A stretch of 64,000 bases of DNA. It comes from Flavobacterium suaedae. Its GTDB lineage: Bacteria; Bacteroidota; Bacteroidia; Flavobacteriales; Flavobacteriaceae. Under the pieces are notes generated by a model. It was given only the letters and a program-made list of their open reading frames with translations, did not search any database and had not been told where the DNA came from. Shown here piece after piece: positions 60,643 to 64,000 of the stretch (positions are counted from its first letter, which is position 1; every line of letters begins with the position of its first letter). The stretch is from contig NZ_BMJE01000006.1 in NCBI RefSeq assembly GCF_014642915.1, positions 155,236-219,235 on the forward strand, in the 5' to 3' direction. Both the position numbers and the translations under genes were made by a program.

Positions 60643-63513
60643 CTATTCTTTAAGAAGGAATTTAGTATCCTTAATATCACCATTCACTACCAATGCTACA
60701 GTATAATAACCGTTAGCCAGGTCGCTAATATTTACACTCGTTTCATTACTGCCGGGATCAATTTCTACCGTCATCACTTCGTTGGTTTCATAACTTCCGT
60801 AGAATACTAATTGTGCGTATTCAGCATTATTTAATCCGTAGTAAACAGTAACTTCATCAGATGCAGGGTTAGGAGACATTGTTTCTATAAAGTTTCCTTC
60901 CTCCGCTTCATCAGGACTTCCGTTATGGGTGTTGATTATATAAGTTTCTCCACCTGTAACTTCTTCTGATTCCGCATCCCGCTGCACTACATGATAAACA
61001 TATCGTGCTTCTTCAACTTCTTGTCCGGGTTCAAAATTAAATCGTAACGCCATAATTCCTGTTTGTTCAGGTTGCAGTTCCAGCACTATCTGAGCAAAAT
61101 CGCCATATATAACACCTTCGCCATTATCCATCATTTCAATACCTTCAGCTTCCTGTCCGGCTGCTGCCCAAGCTTCAACTAGAGCTTCGTTCATTTTGAT
61201 TCTCACTTCTGCCTGCTCAAAAATAGAAGGATTTCCTATTGCTTCATTTTCTTCTACATTTTCTTCATCAGGTAATAACTGAAGTATAACCCTTTGAGGT
61301 TCTTCTGAATAGTTTTCAACAACAACAGCACCGCCAATTTCCACTTCTACAGGTCCCGGATCTACAGGTCCCGGATCTGCATAGTAGTCAACAATTGAAA
61401 TATTTTTCCATGCAATGTTATTATTCTGTTTTACATTATACGCATGGCTTGCTGTTTCAGGGTATGTCATAGGGTCGCCCGATGCTTCAATTCTGCTTAA
61501 TAGACAGAAGTGCCATTTGTCATTAGGAGTAATAGAATTGTAATCGGCAGGGTTAGGTACTACCCACGGTACAGAAAGTATCACCTCCTGATTAGGTGCT
61601 AAAGGAGGTATAGTAACCGCCCCAATTTCATCACCTCTTAACTGTCCTCCACCAAATGTACTTCCGTTCCAGCTTGTAGGCCATTGCACCGATGTTCCGG
61701 CTTTTGTCCAGTACAACCGTACCTTCTCAGTACCTGTAGAAGTAAGGCAACCTCTGTTTCTTACTCTTACATATACAGTGTTAGGATTTCCTACAGAGCT
61801 ATACTCAGGATTTTGGTGTGTTAAACCATTATCCGCATTTTGTCTTACCCATATATCAGGACTTCGCCATAATTGAGTTGTAACAGTATTTGGCTCAATT
61901 CCTGTGTCAGCAGCAGAATCTTTTGTGTATAGATCTAAACCTGCGCCATAACCATAGGTGTTAATAGCTATTTTAAGAGCAAGATAAGCATCTATAAGTC
62001 CATACCCCATTTGGTTATTCCATACACCATTGTTTCTTCCGGGAGTTGCACTATAGGTATAACCACCTATTTTTTTAGTAGCAGTTTCCAATATATCTCT
62101 TACTTGTGCACCACTTAAGCAGTTGTTTACCGAAAGTATAAGAGCAATTGTTCCTGTAGCATGTGGTGCAGCCATAGAAGTACCATTCATGCTACTCGTA
62201 CCATTAGTAGGTATGGTTGAAAGAATATTACTTCCCGGAGCAACAACATCAAGCATACCTCCATATCCGGAAAAAGCGGAACGAGTTCCTGATGATGTTA
62301 TGGAACCCACCGTAACAATATCTTGATGGAAATTACCAGGGTAATCAATTACAGCACCTGAACCACCATAATTACCTGCAGCAAAAACAACAAGCGTACC
62401 TTTACCGCCTCTACCAAGATTTATGGCATTCATTATTGCATTTTCAAGTATTGCACTTTGTAACTGACCGTAGAAGGCACCACCTTGGTCTCCCCAGGAA
62501 TTATTAATAACATCAGCCCCGTTTTGCCAAGCCCAGTTCATACCACTTGCAAGTTCAGCCGAAACATTAGGGGTTAAACCCAAAGTGTGACTAACACTCA
62601 TTAACTCTGATTGAGGAGCTACACCTACAACCTGTAAATTATTATCTTTAACAGCCGCAACAGTCCCACCTACGTGAGTACCATGACTTCCACCACTATA
62701 TACACTTGGTGAAGTACCTGAATTACAATCAAAACTGGAAGAATGAATGTTTGCAGCTAAATCATTATGAGATTTATAAATACCTTGGTCAAGTATAGCC
62801 ACGTTAACACCTTGCCCTTCTGTAACAGTCCAGGCATCGCAGGCACTAATATCAATATTAGGATTAGTAGAATTTTCAAGACCCCATAAACTACCAAACT
62901 GAGGGTCGTTAGTACAAGAGTGCTTAAAGTTGAAAACAAAAGCAGGATCAATGTCCGCAAACTTATTAGTCTCATATATTAAGTTAGCAGCCTGCACAGA
63001 AGTAATAGGTTTTTGCGCCTCTACAGAAAGAATATACCATAAAGGCATATTAGGCACCTGCTTTACAATTTCCACATCAAGTTTTCTGGCAGTCCTTTTT
63101 AAAGTAGAATAATCGCCTTCATTTTTAAGCTTTACATAAAAATAATTAGAAGTACCTATTGGCTTAGCATCACCCCTCTCAAAGTAAGGAGCAACATGCT
63201 TTACATTTTTAACAGCCCTTAAAGCCTGCACTGTTTTTGCATATGCATTATCGTCAGGCATAGACTCAAATTGAAGTTGGATGAACTTTTGAGGTTTGTT
63301 TCCCGAGTTGTCCTCGTGTACATTAATAGCTGTAAACCCAAGTTTTCTTAATGCATCAGTATTAAAATCTGTTTCAGTTGTAATGTTTAAAAATTGCTTA
63401 TTTAATGTTAAAGGTATTTTTTGTCCATTATAATAGTAATAATTATTGTTTTGAGCATTGGCGTTGGAAAGACCAAATACCATTAAAACCACGATGAATA
63501 GTAATTTTTTCAT
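60643..63513 (-). CDS. Secreted subtilisin-like protease with T9SS sorting domain
   Basis: A 956-aa protease. Signal peptide (residues 1-20), propeptide-like region (25-190), and S8 catalytic domain with triad D242 (AILDQG), H280 (HGTHVGG) and S446 (GTSMAAPHA). After it come beta-rich domains (residues 530-740 and 770-870) and a C-terminal T9SS type A sorting domain (MSPNPASDEVTVYY, ending in TKFLLKE). It should be exported by the type IX secretion system typical of Bacteroidota. Substrate unknown. Confidence 0.92.
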   Translation of the reverse strand: MKKLLFIVVLMVFGLSNANAQNNNYYYYNGQKIPLTLNKQFLNITTETDFNTDALRKLGFTAINVHEDNSGNKPQKFIQLQFESMPDDNAYAKTVQALRAVKNVKHVAPYFERGDAKPIGTSNYFYVKLKNEGDYSTLKRTARKLDVEIVKQVPNMPLWYILSVEAQKPITSVQAANLIYETNKFADIDPAFVFNFKHSCTNDPQFGSLWGLENSTNPNIDISACDAWTVTEGQGVNVAILDQGIYKSHNDLAANIHSSSFDCNSGTSPSVYSGGSHGTHVGGTVAAVKDNNLQVVGVAPQSELMSVSHTLGLTPNVSAELASGMNWAWQNGADVINNSWGDQGGAFYGQLQSAILENAIMNAINLGRGGKGTLVVFAAGNYGGSGAVIDYPGNFHQDIVTVGSITSSGTRSAFSGYGGMLDVVAPGSNILSTIPTNGTSSMNGTSMAAPHATGTIALILSVNNCLSGAQVRDILETATKKIGGYTYSATPGRNNGVWNNQMGYGLIDAYLALKIAINTYGYGAGLDLYTKDSAADTGIEPNTVTTQLWRSPDIWVRQNADNGLTHQNPEYSSVGNPNTVYVRVRNRGCLTSTGTEKVRLYWTKAGTSVQWPTSWNGSTFGGGQLRGDEIGAVTIPPLAPNQEVILSVPWVVPNPADYNSITPNDKWHFCLLSRIEASGDPMTYPETASHAYNVKQNNNIAWKNISIVDYYADPGPVDPGPVEVEIGGAVVVENYSEEPQRVILQLLPDEENVEENEAIGNPSIFEQAEVRIKMNEALVEAWAAAGQEAEGIEMMDNGEGVIYGDFAQIVLELQPEQTGIMALRFNFEPGQEVEEARYVYHVVQRDAESEEVTGGETYIINTHNGSPDEAEEGNFIETMSPNPASDEVTVYYGLNNAEYAQLVFYGSYETNEVMTVEIDPGSNETSVNISDLANGYYTVALVVNGDIKDTKFLLKE

Positions 63514-64000
63514 AATGTATAATTTATGTTAATAATTTTTTTGTGGATGAATAGCGAGAAATCACCTCAAGGAGGGTGAGCAGAAGTAAGTTTTAAAAAA
63601 CTAAAAGAAGATATTATTACGTATTTATATGTCATAGTAAAAAACTAAAATTAAATCAGGGTAATAATATAAAAGGAAGAACTTTTTATACTAAAAGCAG
63701 TATAAATTTATATCTAAAATCATTGATTTAAGACTTTAAAATGCTTATTAACACATATTTAACTTAAAATATTTAACATTTATATTGTTATGTAATATAT
63801 ATTTGAGAGTATTCTTATCTTTTTAATGAAAAAGCTGTTTACTATAGGATTTTTGAGCTTGTATAAAAACAACAAAAAAAACTTCAGCATCTAATATTAG
63901 GTAAATCAACAAGTTGAGCTAAAAGATTAAAAAAAGGTTAAAAAAACCTTAGCAAAACAGTTGCAAAAGCCAAAAAGAGTATTACATTTGCACCCGCTTA
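63514..64000. other. Right-edge intergenic region
   Basis: 487 AT-rich bases upstream of the subtilase. No credible ORF (a 22-codon ORF at 63,827 is too short). Long A/T tracts lie around 63,600-63,800 and the far end carries a strong promoter at 63961-63990. Confidence 0.5.
63961..63990 (+). promoter_or_regulatory. Consensus sigma-70-type promoter at the window edge
   Basis: TTG (63961-63963), 19-bp spacer, TACATTTG (63983-63990) matches the Bacteroidota TTG-N19-TAnnTTTG consensus exactly. It drives rightward transcription of a gene outside the window; a consensus form of this type often serves stable RNA genes, but that is inference. Confidence 0.75.

Noticed and set aside
1..64000. CRISPR array or cas genes
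   Set aside because: No regularly spaced repeats of 24-40 bp and no Cas-like protein were seen.
1..64000. Complete insertion sequences
   Set aside because: No transposase with DDE or HUH transposase motifs and terminal inverted repeats was found; the short ORF at 29253 has no recognisable transposase signature.

Overview
The window reads as a low-GC chromosome segment from the Bacteroidota, most likely a Flavobacteriaceae (Flavobacterium-like) species. The signs are promoters of the TAnnTTTG (-7) type, a TonB receptor paired with a DUF4249 lipoprotein, a secreted subtilase with a type IX secretion sorting tail, kynurenine 3-monooxygenase, and flavobacterial ExbB/ExbD/ExbD/TonB and DUF2059 genes. 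Names below come from motifs and gene order read by eye; no database search was run.

Layout. (1) 1-11,045: right part of a contractile-tail (Mu/P2-style) prophage: tail chaperone with a probable -1 frameshift extension, tape measure, baseplate hub, spike and wedge genes, tail-fibre/collar genes, a leucine-rich-repeat-like tip protein, a long RNA-like hairpin, and a DNA adenine methylase broken by a frameshift; it closes with a strong terminator. (2) 11,046-16,273: a candidate small RNA, then a nutrient-uptake locus on the minus strand (membrane AraC regulator, TonB receptor, DUF4249 lipoprotein). (3) 16,274-24,636: a mobilizable element with a structured RNA, small conserved genes, an AraC/SDR cargo pair, a degenerate primase, a candidate oriT, MobC, an HUH relaxase and a VirD4-type coupling protein. 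No integrase and no mating-pair genes are visible. (4) 24,736-42,340: defence cargo. It holds a 1451-aa nuclease-STAND (Avs-like) protein on the minus strand. On the plus strand are a 1674-aa fusion of a sacsin/HSP90-like ATPase, a Schlafen-type AlbA_2 module and a C-terminal caspase, then a complete Wadjet set jetABCD, then an AlbA_2-HATPase protein. A scar holding the tail of a second, diverged coupling-protein gene lies between the first two. (5) 42,695-44,972: a PadR-controlled cluster (PadR, HAAS membrane protein, secreted serine hydrolase) with two near-identical 19-bp operators. (6) 45,030-64,000: ordinary chromosome: kmo, NDH-2, an exbB-exbD-exbD-tonB operon leading into PstS-like and TPR genes, queE, three DUF2059 paralogues, a methyltransferase, a YkgJ-type cluster protein, a NamZ-like lipoprotein, a LolC/E-like permease and the subtilase. 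A consensus promoter sits at the right edge.

The most novel-looking object is the 1674-aa ATPase-AlbA_2-caspase protein directly ahead of Wadjet. Known Wadjet (JetABCD) is an SMC complex that recognises and cleaves closed-circular plasmid DNA. A caspase-tipped protein with the same strand, 68 bp upstream, could be an abortive-infection arm or an independent system. The downstream AlbA_2-HATPase protein repeats two of its module types, so the two may form a flanking pair around Wadjet. These links are inference from gene order.
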